Of a stretch of 64,000 bases of DNA, positions 16,476 to 25,548 are shown one piece after another (positions within the stretch are counted from its first letter, which is position 1; every line of letters starts with the position of its first letter). Location of the stretch: the NCBI GenBank assembly GCA_946999645.1, contig CAMQDS010000001.1, positions 62,001-126,000 of the forward strand, given 5' to 3'. The translations under genes and the position numbers were made by a program. The notes under the pieces were generated by a model. The model made no database searches and was not told the DNA's origin. It saw nothing but the letters and a program-made list of their open reading frames with translations. Origin of the DNA: an uncultured Bacteroidales bacterium (GTDB taxonomy: Bacteria; Bacteroidota; Bacteroidia; Bacteroidales; UBA932).

Positions 16476-18566
16476 ATGGCGGTTCTTGAAAAAATCCGAG
16501 TTAAGTTCGGCCTTGCGGCGTCCATTATCATCGCCTTGGGCCTGTTGTCATTCATAATGGATCCGAGCGAACTTATGTCCGCATTCCAATCTATGTCTTC
16601 AAAGAATGATGTAGGAAAAATAAATGGAAAGTCTGTTTCATACCCGGATTTCCAGGAAGATGTTGAAAAATTGACTAAAATCAATGAATTTATGGGGTCT
16701 TCTGCACAAGGTTCAGAACAGCAGAAACTTGTAAGAAATGCTGCATGGCAAGACCTTATTTATAAATATCTTTTCATTAAAAAAGCTCGTGCAGCTGGAC
16801 TGAATGTCGGTGATGATGAAGTTGTAAATCTTACAACTGGTTCAAACCTCTCCCCTATTATAGCACAAAATCCTGCTTTTATGGATGAATCTGGGGCTTT
16901 CTCAAAAGATCAGGTAATAAAATTTATAAAAGCAATACCTTCAGATCAGACAGGAAGTTTAAAATTATATTGGGATTATATTCAAAATTCTATTATAAAG
17001 CAACAGTTTACCGAGAAATACAATTCTTTATTCATCAATAGTAATATTGACAACGCGATTTCATTAAAGAGGGAACTTGCAGAAAACAACAATACTTATA
17101 ATGTTGATTATGTAATGGTACCTTTTGGTTATGAAATGGATTCAACTATTGTTGTATCTGATTCTGAAATAAAGAAGTATTACAACTCTCACAAAAAATT
17201 CTATAAACAGAACGAAAGTCGTGATATAGAATATGTTGTATTTGAGGTAGTTCCTTCTACTTCTGATATTGATGCAGCCAAAGGACAAGTTGCTTCTTTG
17301 TATGACGAATTTGCTTCATCAAATAACGTTAAGAATTTCCTTATGAAGCATTCAGATCGTCAGTATTCAGACCATTGGTACAAAGAAGGTGAACTTAATA
17401 CCGTATCTTCTGATGTTGAGAATTTTGTATGGAAATCTTCTTCACAGGTATCAGATATAATCAAGAAAGATAATACTTTCTATATCGCGAGAGTTATGGA
17501 TACTAAGATGATACCTGATTCTGTATATGTAAAACATATTCTCCTTCAAGGAAATAATGTAGAACACAAGGCTGACAGTATTATTAAAGTACTTAACAGT
17601 GGAGAAAACTTTGCAAATGTTGCTGCAATGTGTTCTGTAGATACTCGTTCAGCAGCAGATGGACAGAAGGGAAATATTGGTTGGATGACTCAAAATTATA
17701 TGATACCAGGTTTTGAGTCTATAATGACAGCATCATTGAATACTCCATATGTTATAAAAACCCAATATGGAACACATATAGTTGAAGTTTCTAAGAGAAC
17801 TTCACCGATTCTTAAAAAGCAGGTGGCTATATATGAAAAGGAAGTGCTTGCAAGTAAAGAAACGTTTAATCAGTTCTATAATAAGGCAAATAAATTTGCT
17901 ACAGCTGCTGCAGGAAGTTATGATAATTACAAGAAAGCGGTTGATACAATGGGCGTATATTCACATCAATTGAAATATATGCTTGAAGGCAATGAGAAAT
18001 TAGGTGCAATCGACAATACTAAGGATATTACACGTTGGGCTTTTGAAAATAAGGTTGGTAAGGTATCAGACATAAAGACTGTCGATAATATTTACTTCTT
18101 TATAGCAACAGTTACAGGTATTCACAAAGAGGGTTATGCTCCTGTTTCAGAAGTAGCTTCATCTATCAAACAGAAACTCTACAGTGAAAAATTTGCTGAG
18201 AAGAAAACTGCAGAAATAGCAACTAAGATTGCAGGTCTTTCAAGTCTTACAGCCATTGCTGATAAGTTAGGTACAACTGTTACTACTCAAGACGGAATGT
18301 CTTTCTCATCAACTTCTTCATATTCTTTGGATCCTGTCTTGGTTGGTGCCGTAGCATCTGCTAAAGAAGGGGTAATTTCGAAGCCAATAGCTGGTAATAT
18401 GGGAACATTCATCTTTAAGGTAAAGAGCCATGAAACGGGTGCTTTCTATACTAAAGATGATGCTAAGAATCACAGGTCGCAAATGGCTCGTTATTCTTCA
18501 CAGTTTATTGTTCCTGTTATGATACAAGATGCTGACGTTAAGGATAATAGATCACGTTTCTTTTAG
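16476..18566 (+). CDS. Membrane-anchored PpiD/SurA-like peptidyl-prolyl isomerase
   Basis: A 696-aa periplasmic foldase. Residues 1-30 contain one signal anchor (GLAASIIIALGLLSFIM), followed by the conserved VGKINGKSVSYPDFQ start of the SurA_N chaperone region (about 40-230). A parvulin (PPIC) domain spans about 349-437, with VYVKHILLQG, NFANVAAMCS, GNIGWM and TQYGTHIVEV. The C-terminal half repeats the chaperone pattern without a clear second active rotamase. PpiD-type proteins help fold outer-membrane proteins. It ends at a strong terminator shared with galK. A gene of this kind near lptC is common in Bacteroidales. Confidence 0.9.
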   Translation: MAVLEKIRVKFGLAASIIIALGLLSFIMDPSELMSAFQSMSSKNDVGKINGKSVSYPDFQEDVEKLTKINEFMGSSAQGSEQQKLVRNAAWQDLIYKYLFIKKARAAGLNVGDDEVVNLTTGSNLSPIIAQNPAFMDESGAFSKDQVIKFIKAIPSDQTGSLKLYWDYIQNSIIKQQFTEKYNSLFINSNIDNAISLKRELAENNNTYNVDYVMVPFGYEMDSTIVVSDSEIKKYYNSHKKFYKQNESRDIEYVVFEVVPSTSDIDAAKGQVASLYDEFASSNNVKNFLMKHSDRQYSDHWYKEGELNTVSSDVENFVWKSSSQVSDIIKKDNTFYIARVMDTKMIPDSVYVKHILLQGNNVEHKADSIIKVLNSGENFANVAAMCSVDTRSAADGQKGNIGWMTQNYMIPGFESIMTASLNTPYVIKTQYGTHIVEVSKRTSPILKKQVAIYEKEVLASKETFNQFYNKANKFATAAAGSYDNYKKAVDTMGVYSHQLKYMLEGNEKLGAIDNTKDITRWAFENKVGKVSDIKTVDNIYFFIATVTGIHKEGYAPVSEVASSIKQKLYSEKFAEKKTAEIATKIAGLSSLTAIADKLGTTVTTQDGMSFSSTSSYSLDPVLVGAVASAKEGVISKPIAGNMGTFIFKVKSHETGAFYTKDDAKNHRSQMARYSSQFIVPVMIQDADVKDNRSRFF

Positions 18567-18589
18567 AAGTCTATAAGAGAATAAACAAT

Positions 18590-18627
18590 AAAACAGGGCA
18601 ACTTTACAAGTCGCCCTGTTTTTTTTA
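18590..18627. terminator. Bidirectional terminator between foldase gene and galK
   Basis: ACAGGGC (18593-18599) pairs with GCCCTGT (18613-18619), extended inside by ACTT/AAGT after one A-C mismatch. It is flanked by a T9 run on the right and AAA on the left. It serves the convergent genes. Confidence 0.9.
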
Positions 18628-18643
18628 TATAAATGTTTATCTT

Positions 18644-19798
18644 TTACTTTGTTATAATTCTTGCTCCATCGCTTATTACAACGTCATAGACTTTTGGCTC
18701 ATGACCAAACTTTTCAGTGAATTTGTCTTTGGCTGTTGAAATGAAGCTATCGTATATTTCTTCTTTTACAAGGTTAATTGTGCAACCTCCAAAGCCTCCA
18801 CCCATAACTCTTGAGCCTGTAACATCACATTTGCGTGCAAGTTTATTGAGGAAATCAAGTTCTTCGCAACTTACTTCGTAAAGCCGGCTAAGTCCAAAAT
18901 GTGTTTGATACATCAGTTCTCCTACTGTTTCATAGTCTCCCCTTTCAAGTGCATCACAAACATCCAAAACTCTTTGTACTTCTCCTATTACGTATTCGGC
19001 CCTCATAAAGTCTTCAGATGATATTTGCTCTCTAACTTCTTCAAGCCAAACTCTCTTTGCATCACTAAGGAATTCAACTTCAGGATGATTTTTACGTATC
19101 GCTTCAGCGGCATTTTCGCATGATTGGCGACGTTTATTATACGCAGAAGATGCTAACTCATGTTTTACACAAGAATCTATGAGTACCAGTTTATATCCCT
19201 TTGGGTTAAATGGAAAATATTTATATTCTAATGTCTTGCAGTTCAATCTTATAAGACTTCCTTTTTTCCCTAAAATTGAAGCGAACTGGTCCATTATACC
19301 ACAATTTACTCCACAGTAATTATGCTCTGTCGCCTGCCCTATTTTTGCGAGTTCAAACTTATCTGTTCCATTTTTGAAGAGATAATTTATAGCAAAAGCA
19401 AAAGTACTTTCAAGAGCTGCTGATGAAGATAGACCTGCTCCAAGAGGAATGTCTCCAGCAAATACTGCGTTAAAGCCCCCAACTTTCTTACCTCTTTTTT
19501 CAGTTTCTCTGCATACACCAAAGATATACCTTGCCCATGCTTGCATTGGTTTATCTTCTTCTTTCAGCCCAAATTCTACATACTCGTCATAGTCTAAAGA
19601 ATATACGCATACTTTGTCGGTATCATTTAATTTGATTTCAGCCATTATTACCTTATCAATAGCTCCGGGAAATACGTACCCGCCGTTGTAATCAGTATGT
19701 TCTCCTATTAGGTTGATTCTTCCTGCAGAAGCAAATAATTCTCCTCTATCTCCAAATAAGGTTTTAAATTTTTCTTGGATTTTTTCTCTCATTTCCAT
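18644..19798 (-). CDS. galK: Galactokinase
   Basis: GalK phosphorylates alpha-D-galactose at C1 in the Leloir pathway. The galactokinase signature GRINLIGEHTDYNGG is at about 26-40. The GHMP ATP-binding motif LGAGLSSSAALE is at 119-130. The C-terminal GHMP motif is GSRVMGGGFGGCT. The 384-aa length is typical. It stands alone, with its own -7 box (TATATTTG, 19854-19861) about 55 bases upstream. The galM-type epimerase of this window is 20 kb away and galT is not present. Confidence 0.96.
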   Translation of the reverse strand: MEMREKIQEKFKTLFGDRGELFASAGRINLIGEHTDYNGGYVFPGAIDKVIMAEIKLNDTDKVCVYSLDYDEYVEFGLKEEDKPMQAWARYIFGVCRETEKRGKKVGGFNAVFAGDIPLGAGLSSSAALESTFAFAINYLFKNGTDKFELAKIGQATEHNYCGVNCGIMDQFASILGKKGSLIRLNCKTLEYKYFPFNPKGYKLVLIDSCVKHELASSAYNKRRQSCENAAEAIRKNHPEVEFLSDAKRVWLEEVREQISSEDFMRAEYVIGEVQRVLDVCDALERGDYETVGELMYQTHFGLSRLYEVSCEELDFLNKLARKCDVTGSRVMGGGFGGCTINLVKEEIYDSFISTAKDKFTEKFGHEPKVYDVVISDGARIITK

Positions 19799-19853
19799 GG
19801 TTACTGTGGTTAATATTCATTTATATGTTTACAATTAAATTAAACAGGTTTTG

Positions 19854-19861
19854 CAAATATA
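19854..19861 (-). promoter_or_regulatory. -7 promoter box for galK
   Basis: On the minus strand this reads TATATTTG followed by C, an exact TAnnTTTG match. Transcription would start near 19847, leaving a leader of about 50 bases. No TTTG -33 element at standard spacing. Confidence 0.5.
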
Positions 19862-19952
19862 ATAAATTCCTAAATTCTTGTAATCTACGAAGTCTACTAT
19901 ATCTTTTGCGTCGAAGTCCTCACAGATATAATTATTCCAATTTAGCTATAAT

Positions 19953-20951
19953 TTATAGAGTAGATGTTGGCATTTCGAGAAGTATGGGTAAGTGGTCACT
20001 AACTCCTCCGTTATATTTAGGACCTACAAATGTACGTAATGGCTTCTCTCCAGTATGAACTTTATCCCACGTCATAAGGAAAGGAATTTTTATTAATTGC
20101 ATCTTTGCTCCTGTAATGGTTTTGCTGATAAAGAAATTATCTATTAGTTCCCATTTTCCATTAAATCTTATACTTCCTTCTCCTTTTAATTTAGCTCCCA
20201 TATTGATATATCCTACAGTCTTCTTGGAGTCTGTACTGATTCTTTCAAAAAGGCTATTTTTAGCCTCTTCATTGAAGTCGCCTGTGGCTATTAGTATGTT
20301 TTCATGTTCAAGATAAAGTGAGTCCATAATTTCCCTTAATCTGTTTATTGCGAGCAGTCTTCTGTTTTCTGATGAGTTGCCTCCATATTTTGAAGGATGG
20401 TGATTTACTAAAACACATAATGTGGGATAATTGGGAGGAATATTTGCCTTCAATTTTACAAGTAATATATCTCGAGTGGGAAGTATAGTGTCGTTTGGAA
20501 GAAAAATGTCTTTATATATTCTGCATGGTTTACTTGACAGTAATCTAAATTTGCTTTTCCTATAAAAGAGGGCTACATCTATGCCTCTATGATCAAAAGA
20601 ATCATAGTGTACTATACCATAGTCCATTTTTCTGAGATTAGTTGATTTTAGGCATCTTTCAAGTACAAATCTGTTTTCTATTTCTGCTACGCCAATTATA
20701 TCTGGGAAATGTTTATTCTTCTGTGCAATCCAAAATATTGATTTACAAAAGGCTCTGCATTTTGCGTTAAATCTGGTTGCTGTCCATCTTCGTTTCCCAG
20801 AAGATGAAAATTCCTTATCAGCAACACCTTTGCCTTCATCTTTGTAGTCAAAAAAATTTTCTAAATTCCAGAACAAAACAGTTATTTTGTCATTCTGCGA
20901 ATTTATTGCAGGTAGCATAAGGTAGATTAGAATTATAGTAATCAGTTTCAT
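19953..20951 (-). CDS. Exported endonuclease/exonuclease/phosphatase-family protein
   Basis: A metal-dependent phosphoesterase of the EEP (DNase I-like) fold. Motifs in order are VLFWNLENFFDY, GVAEIENR (metal-binding Glu), RGIDVALFYRK, VNHHPSKYGG, TGDFNE and the catalytic GVSDHLPIL near the C-terminus. The preferred start is the ATG at 20951, which gives a signal peptide ending near INSQ. An ATG at 20987 would add 12 residues. The longer GTG form from 21035 overlaps the ychF promoter and is unlikely. Secreted family members in Bacteroidetes probably act on nucleic acids or phosphodiesters. The substrate is unknown. Confidence 0.85.
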   Translation of the reverse strand: MKLITIILIYLMLPAINSQNDKITVLFWNLENFFDYKDEGKGVADKEFSSSGKRRWTATRFNAKCRAFCKSIFWIAQKNKHFPDIIGVAEIENRFVLERCLKSTNLRKMDYGIVHYDSFDHRGIDVALFYRKSKFRLLSSKPCRIYKDIFLPNDTILPTRDILLVKLKANIPPNYPTLCVLVNHHPSKYGGNSSENRRLLAINRLREIMDSLYLEHENILIATGDFNEEAKNSLFERISTDSKKTVGYINMGAKLKGEGSIRFNGKWELIDNFFISKTITGAKMQLIKIPFLMTWDKVHTGEKPLRTFVGPKYNGGVSDHLPILLEMPTSTL

Positions 20952-21025
20952 AGGCTTTTTTTTACAAAATAGATTAAAAATATTCATAGTATTATTTAAA
21001 ATTTGTGATTTTCTATATAAGGCAG

Positions 21026-21057
21026 TTTGAGACACCTGCTATTTTTATGTACATTTG
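21026..21057 (+). promoter_or_regulatory. Bacteroidetes-type promoter for ychF
   Basis: TTTG (21026-21029), a 20-base spacer and TACATTTG (21050-21057) match both consensus boxes exactly. Transcription would start near 21064, 21 bases before the ATG at 21085. This also rules out the upstream TTG start at 21055. Confidence 0.75.
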
Positions 21058-21084
21058 TACTGCGATTACAAAAAATCAGAAGAT

Positions 21085-22185
21085 ATGTCACTAAAATGCG
21101 GTATAGTAGGACTTCCTAATGTAGGAAAATCAACTTTGTTTAATTGTATAAGTTCAGGAAAGGCACAAAGTGCAAACTTTCCTTTTTGTACAATAGAACC
21201 TAATTTGGGGTCTACAAATGTCCCTGATAAAAGATTGGAGGTGCTTACTGATATTTGTAAGCCGAAAAGAACAATTCCTGCCACTGTTGATATTGTGGAT
21301 ATAGCCGGCTTAGTTAAGGGTGCAAGTAAGGGAGAAGGCTTAGGAAATCAATTTCTTGCAAATATCAGGGAAACTGATGCTATTCTTCATGTTTTAAGGT
21401 GCTTTGAGGATAATAATATTGTACACGTGGATGGAAGTGTCGATCCTGTGAGGGATAAGGAAGTTGTAGATACGGAGCTGCAAATAAAAGATTTAGAAAC
21501 CGTTGAATCTCGCTTATCCAAAGTCTTAAAACAAGCAGCTTCAGGAGATAAAGAAGCTAAAAAGATGGCAGAACTTCTCGGCAGGTATAAATCTGCTCTT
21601 CTTGAAGGTCATTCTTGTAGAAGTGTTGAACTGAAAGATGCGGAAGAGGAAAGTCTTGCAAAGGATCTTTTCCTACTTACTAATAAGCCTGTTATGTATG
21701 TATGTAATGTTGATGAGGCTTCTGCTTCTTGCGGTAATAAGTATGTTGATGCTGTAAAAGAGGCTATTAAAGGTGAAAAGGCTGAGGTGTTGGTTATAGC
21801 TGCTAAAACTGAAGCAGAAATTGCTGAAATTGAAAGTTTTGAAGATCGTAAGATGTTTCTTGATGAAATGGGGCTTAGTGAATCTGGTGTAGTACGACTT
21901 ATTCAGGGGGCTTATCATCTTCTCAATCTACAAACATTTTTTACCGCAGGGGCTGATGAGTGCAGAGCATGGACAATAAATAAGGGTGATAAAGCACCTC
22001 AAGCTGCCGGTGTGATTCATAGCGACTTTGAAAAAGGCTTTATAAGGGCAGAAGTTATAAAATATGATGACTTTGTTGCATTTAAGTCAGAAGCGGCTGT
22101 AAGAGCTGCAGGTAAACTTGCTACTGAAGGTAAGGACTATATAGTTCAAGATGGTGATATTATGCACTTCTTGTTCAATGTATAG
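21085..22185 (+). CDS. ychF: Redox-regulated ATPase/GTPase YchF (OLA1 family)
   Basis: YchF is a conserved ribosome-associated P-loop NTPase of the Obg family. It usually prefers ATP because of its NxxE G4 motif. G1 is GLPNVGKSTLFN and the G3/switch region is DIAGLVKGASKGEGLGNQFL. G4 reads NVDE in place of the usual NKxD. A coiled-coil insert (about 130-190) and a C-terminal TGS domain follow, with LQTFFTAGADECRAWTI and the QDGDIMHFLFNV end. The start at 21085 (MSLKCGIVGLP) is set by the promoter position and by family alignment. Confidence 0.96.
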   Translation: MSLKCGIVGLPNVGKSTLFNCISSGKAQSANFPFCTIEPNLGSTNVPDKRLEVLTDICKPKRTIPATVDIVDIAGLVKGASKGEGLGNQFLANIRETDAILHVLRCFEDNNIVHVDGSVDPVRDKEVVDTELQIKDLETVESRLSKVLKQAASGDKEAKKMAELLGRYKSALLEGHSCRSVELKDAEEESLAKDLFLLTNKPVMYVCNVDEASASCGNKYVDAVKEAIKGEKAEVLVIAAKTEAEIAEIESFEDRKMFLDEMGLSESGVVRLIQGAYHLLNLQTFFTAGADECRAWTINKGDKAPQAAGVIHSDFEKGFIRAEVIKYDDFVAFKSEAAVRAAGKLATEGKDYIVQDGDIMHFLFNV

Positions 22186-22219
22186 ATTTATAGATTTATA
22201 GATTGTTCCGTAAGATAAA

Positions 22220-22897
22220 TTATCTCATAAATTTGGAAATCCAAGTTGCATCAATTTCTGAAAAACCTTTTCCAGGGGCCATTTCAGGATTGCGCTGAAG
22301 TATTCCAAGACAATCTTCATATACGTTGAAGCCAACATTTATGCATTTCATGCTTCCGTCTTCAGGAAAAGAAAAAATAATTTCATTATCAGCACCAGTA
22401 AATCTGAAAAATTTGAACGGTGTTTCTATAATTGCAGATGCCTTTGCTGTAGATTTTGACTTTTCTGCAAGTTCGAGTTTGGTTACATACTTGCAGAGTT
22501 CAATAACTACATCATTAAGTCCGGCATCATGAATATTTACTTTTTCAATTAGAGAACCAATATCTGATACACGTCTTAACGTATATCCTTCCAACTCATT
22601 ATCAAGGGTAGTATCTCCTGTTAAAGAGTCTATTTTTTGACCTATTGTTTGTCTTTCTTCTTTTGATAATTGTTCTTCAGGCAGAAACCATATCATCAGT
22701 TTACTTTCTGGATCATGATAAAGTGTTTTATAACTGCATAGATTTAATCGTCCGCAGTTTGGACATTTCCACACAAATAGGGAGCCATCCTTTACCTTAT
22801 CTTTTAATTCCGGATTTGTAGATACATTTATTGATTGATATGTATTTACACTTCCGGAATTTTTACACTGTGTACAAACTACCTTTTCAACTCTCAT
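22220..22897 (-). CDS. CpXC-domain zinc-ribbon-like protein
   Basis: A 225-aa cytosolic protein of unknown function. The N-terminus holds a CxxC pair (VVCTQC, residues 7-10) and a second KCPNCGR (about 44-50) on either side of a beta-rich segment. This is the pattern of the CpXC family and likely binds one zinc ion. The rest, including FKFFRFTGADNEIIFSFPEDG, matches no catalytic motif that I recognise. It lies 7 bases after the aspS stop on the same strand, so it is probably co-transcribed. It is convergent with ychF. Confidence 0.7.
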   Translation of the reverse strand: MRVEKVVCTQCKNSGSVNTYQSINVSTNPELKDKVKDGSLFVWKCPNCGRLNLCSYKTLYHDPESKLMIWFLPEEQLSKEERQTIGQKIDSLTGDTTLDNELEGYTLRRVSDIGSLIEKVNIHDAGLNDVVIELCKYVTKLELAEKSKSTAKASAIIETPFKFFRFTGADNEIIFSFPEDGSMKCINVGFNVYEDCLGILQRNPEMAPGKGFSEIDATWISKFMR

Positions 22898-22904
22898 GCT
22901 ATAT

Positions 22905-24674
22905 TTATTTCTTTGCTATGAGGCTTATTTGGAGTTCATCCAATTGTATTTTATCTATCTCTGACGGAGAATCTATCATAACGTCTCTACCCTGGTTATT
23001 TTTTGGAAATGCAATATAATCTCTAATGGAATCACTTCCGCCAAATAGGGCGCAAACTCTGTCAAATCCGAAAGCAAGACCACCATGAGGAGGTGCGCCA
23101 AATTTGAAAGCATTAATGATAAAGCCAAACTTATATTCTGCCTCTTCCTTGCCTATACCTAAGACTTCAAACATTCGTTTCTGTACATCTGCGTTGTGTA
23201 TTCGTATAGAACCTCCACCCAATTCTGTTCCGTTGAGTACGAAGTCGTATGCATTAGCACATACTTTTTCAAGATCTTCTTTTTTGTCGCTGTTGAAAAG
23301 TTCCATATGCTCTGGCTTTGGAGCTGTAAAAGGATGATGCATTGCATAAAAGCGTCCGTCTTCTTCACTCCATTCTAAGAGAGGAAAATCTACAACCCAA
23401 AGAGGAGCAAACACTTTAGGATTTCTATAACCTAGTCTGTTGCCCATTTCTATACGAAGAACTCCTAGCATAGTTTGAACTTTACGTTTATCCTTTCCGC
23501 TCATTATGAAAATCAGGTCTCCTTTTTTGGCTTCGGAAAGCTCTGCAATTTTTTGTAGTTCTTCCGCACTATAGAATTTATCTATTGAAGATTTAAAACT
23601 TCCGTCTTCGTTATATTTGATATAAATAAGTCCTTTTGCTCCTATTTGAGGGCGTTTTACCCATTCTGTCAATTCGTCAATTTGTTTACGGGTATAACTT
23701 GCACATCCAGGAACAGCAATAGCTCCGACATATCCAGCTTCATCTAAAATTGAAAAGCCTTTGCCTTTTACATCGTTGGTAATTTCATGAATAGTCATAC
23801 CAAATCTTATGTCTGGTTTGTCAGAACCATATTTATCCATAGCCTCATACCAACTTATTCTTGGTATAGGGTTAGCAATTTCTTCATTTATTACATTTTT
23901 GAACAGTACTCTCATCATCCCCTCAAATGTATTCAGTACGTCTTCCTGCTCAACAAATGACATTTCGCAATCTATTTGTGTAAATTCTGGCTGTCTATCT
24001 GCTCTCAAATCCTCATCTCTAAAGCAGCGTACAATTTGGAAATACCTATCATATCCTGCAACCATAAGCAATTGCTTAAATGTTTGAGGAGATTGCGGAA
24101 GGGCATAAAACTCACCAGGATTCATTCTTGATGGTACAACAAAATCTCTTGCACCTTCAGGAGTAGATTTTATAAGATACGGAGTTTCAATCTCCATAAA
24201 ACCAAGACCATCAAGATAGTTACGTACTTCGTGTGCAATACGGTGTCTTAAAATAAGTGCTTGTTTCAGAGGGTTTCTTCTTAAATCGAGATACCTATAT
24301 TTAGCTCTTATATCTTCTCCACCATCGCTCTCATCTTCAATAGTGAAAGGAGGAACGGCAGACTTGTTCAGAATGTTTATAGATTCAAGTTTTATTTCTA
24401 TATCTCCTGTCTCTATTTTGGAATTTTTACTTTGCCTTTCTACAACAATTCCTGTTGCTTGTATTACAAATTCTCGTCCGAGAGAATTTGATGTATCCAT
24501 AAGGCTTTTAGGGGCTTCTGAACCAACTACAAGTTGTGTTATTCCGTATCTGTCCCTGATGTCTATAAATGTCATACCTCCCAGTTTTCTGGTTTTTTGT
24601 ACCCAGCCTGCGAGTGTAACTTTCATCCCTGTATTTTCTATGCGAAGTTCTCCGCATGTGTGTGTTCTGAACAT
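22905..24674 (-). CDS. aspS: Aspartyl-tRNA synthetase
   Basis: AspRS, a class IIb synthetase. It has an N-terminal OB-fold anticodon-binding domain (about 1-105, MFRTHTCGELR onward), class II motif 2 (FRDEDLRADRQPEFTQID), the bacterial GAD insertion (about 280-410) and motif 3 (GGLAFGFDRVCALFGG). The frame continues upstream to an ATG at 24728, but the ATG at 24674 gives the family N-terminus. A TAATTTTG -7 box (24698-24705) lies between the two, so the longer form would not be fully transcribed. Identification is secure. Confidence 0.96.
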   Translation of the reverse strand: MFRTHTCGELRIENTGMKVTLAGWVQKTRKLGGMTFIDIRDRYGITQLVVGSEAPKSLMDTSNSLGREFVIQATGIVVERQSKNSKIETGDIEIKLESINILNKSAVPPFTIEDESDGGEDIRAKYRYLDLRRNPLKQALILRHRIAHEVRNYLDGLGFMEIETPYLIKSTPEGARDFVVPSRMNPGEFYALPQSPQTFKQLLMVAGYDRYFQIVRCFRDEDLRADRQPEFTQIDCEMSFVEQEDVLNTFEGMMRVLFKNVINEEIANPIPRISWYEAMDKYGSDKPDIRFGMTIHEITNDVKGKGFSILDEAGYVGAIAVPGCASYTRKQIDELTEWVKRPQIGAKGLIYIKYNEDGSFKSSIDKFYSAEELQKIAELSEAKKGDLIFIMSGKDKRKVQTMLGVLRIEMGNRLGYRNPKVFAPLWVVDFPLLEWSEEDGRFYAMHHPFTAPKPEHMELFNSDKKEDLEKVCANAYDFVLNGTELGGGSIRIHNADVQKRMFEVLGIGKEEAEYKFGFIINAFKFGAPPHGGLAFGFDRVCALFGGSDSIRDYIAFPKNNQGRDVMIDSPSEIDKIQLDELQISLIAKK

Positions 24675-24697
24675 AGTATGAATGCTTTTATTGCTGA

Positions 24698-24735
24698 CAA
24701 AATTAATAATTTTAAAGGTATTTAACATATCTTTG
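24698..24735. promoter_or_regulatory. Divergent -7 boxes for aspS (minus) and rsmA (plus)
   Basis: TAATTTTG on the minus strand (24698-24705) faces aspS, and TATCTTTG followed by CC on the plus strand (24728-24735) faces rsmA. Both match TAnnTTTG. The expected starts near 24691 and 24742 decide the start codons: ATG 24674 for aspS and ATG 24757 for rsmA. No clear -33 boxes. Confidence 0.55.
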
Positions 24736-24756
24736 CCGCAAAGAATGTATGCAATT

Positions 24757-25533
24757 ATGGAAGTACGTGCTAAAAAATCTTTAGGTCAGCATTTTCTCAC
24801 CGATTTGTCTGTGGCAAAAAATATTGTTGATGCCTTACAACCTTCATCTGGTGGCGTAATGGATGTGTTGGAAATAGGTCCTGGTATGGGTGTCCTTTCT
24901 CAATATCTGTTGGAGCGTGAAGATGTTAATTTAAAATTGGTAGAAATAGATGGCGAATCTGTTGAATATCTAATTTCACGATTTCCAAATATTAAAGGAA
25001 AACTTTTCCAATATGATTTCTTGAAGATGAATTTAAATGAAATCTTTTCAACAGATTTTATGATAATAGGAAATTTCCCTTATAATATTTCATCACAAAT
25101 TTTCTTTAAAATATTGGATAGCAGAGAGAGTATACCTCAAGTTGTTTGTATGATTCAAAAAGAAGTGGCAGAGAGAATTGCAGAAAAACCTGGAAGTAAA
25201 ATATATGGTATATTATCGGTGCTTTTACAAGCGTGGTATGATATTGAGTATCTTATAACTGTCGGGTCTGGAGCTTTTAATCCTCCACCTAAGGTGAATT
25301 CTGCTGTTATAAGATTAAAAAGAAATAAAAGAGTTTCTCTTGGTGTAGATGAAACTCTTTTTAAATCCATTGTTAAAATGTCTTTCAATCAGCGTCGCAA
25401 AACTCTGCGTAATTCTCTTAAACCTCTACTTAGTAAGAAGGATGTTTCCCTTTGCACTGAACCTGTGTTTAATATGAGGCCAGAGCAATTGTCTGTTGAA
25501 GATTTTATTGAACTTACAAAAATGTTTGAATAG
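24757..25533 (+). CDS. rsmA: 16S rRNA (adenine1518/1519-N6)-dimethyltransferase RsmA (KsgA)
   Basis: RsmA dimethylates two adenines in helix 45 of 16S rRNA late in 30S assembly. The N-terminal KKSLGQHFLTD is the family hallmark. SAM-binding motif I is LEIGPGMGVLS and the catalytic motif IV is NFPYNIS. The C-terminal domain includes FNPPPKVNSAVIRL and SFNQRRKTLRNSL. The preferred start is the ATG at 24757 (MEVRAKKS), just after the mapped -7 box. An ATG four codons upstream (24745) is possible. It is convergent with mrp. Confidence 0.95.
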   Translation: MEVRAKKSLGQHFLTDLSVAKNIVDALQPSSGGVMDVLEIGPGMGVLSQYLLEREDVNLKLVEIDGESVEYLISRFPNIKGKLFQYDFLKMNLNEIFSTDFMIIGNFPYNISSQIFFKILDSRESIPQVVCMIQKEVAERIAEKPGSKIYGILSVLLQAWYDIEYLITVGSGAFNPPPKVNSAVIRLKRNKRVSLGVDETLFKSIVKMSFNQRRKTLRNSLKPLLSKKDVSLCTEPVFNMRPEQLSVEDFIELTKMFE

Positions 25534-25548
25534 GGGGCTGTAACCCTA

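Noticed and set aside
21424..21429. CACGTG cores that might be further parS sites (also at 50587-50592)
   Set aside because: The flanking bases do not extend the palindrome (ACACGTGG, GCACGTGC only), so neither fits parS.
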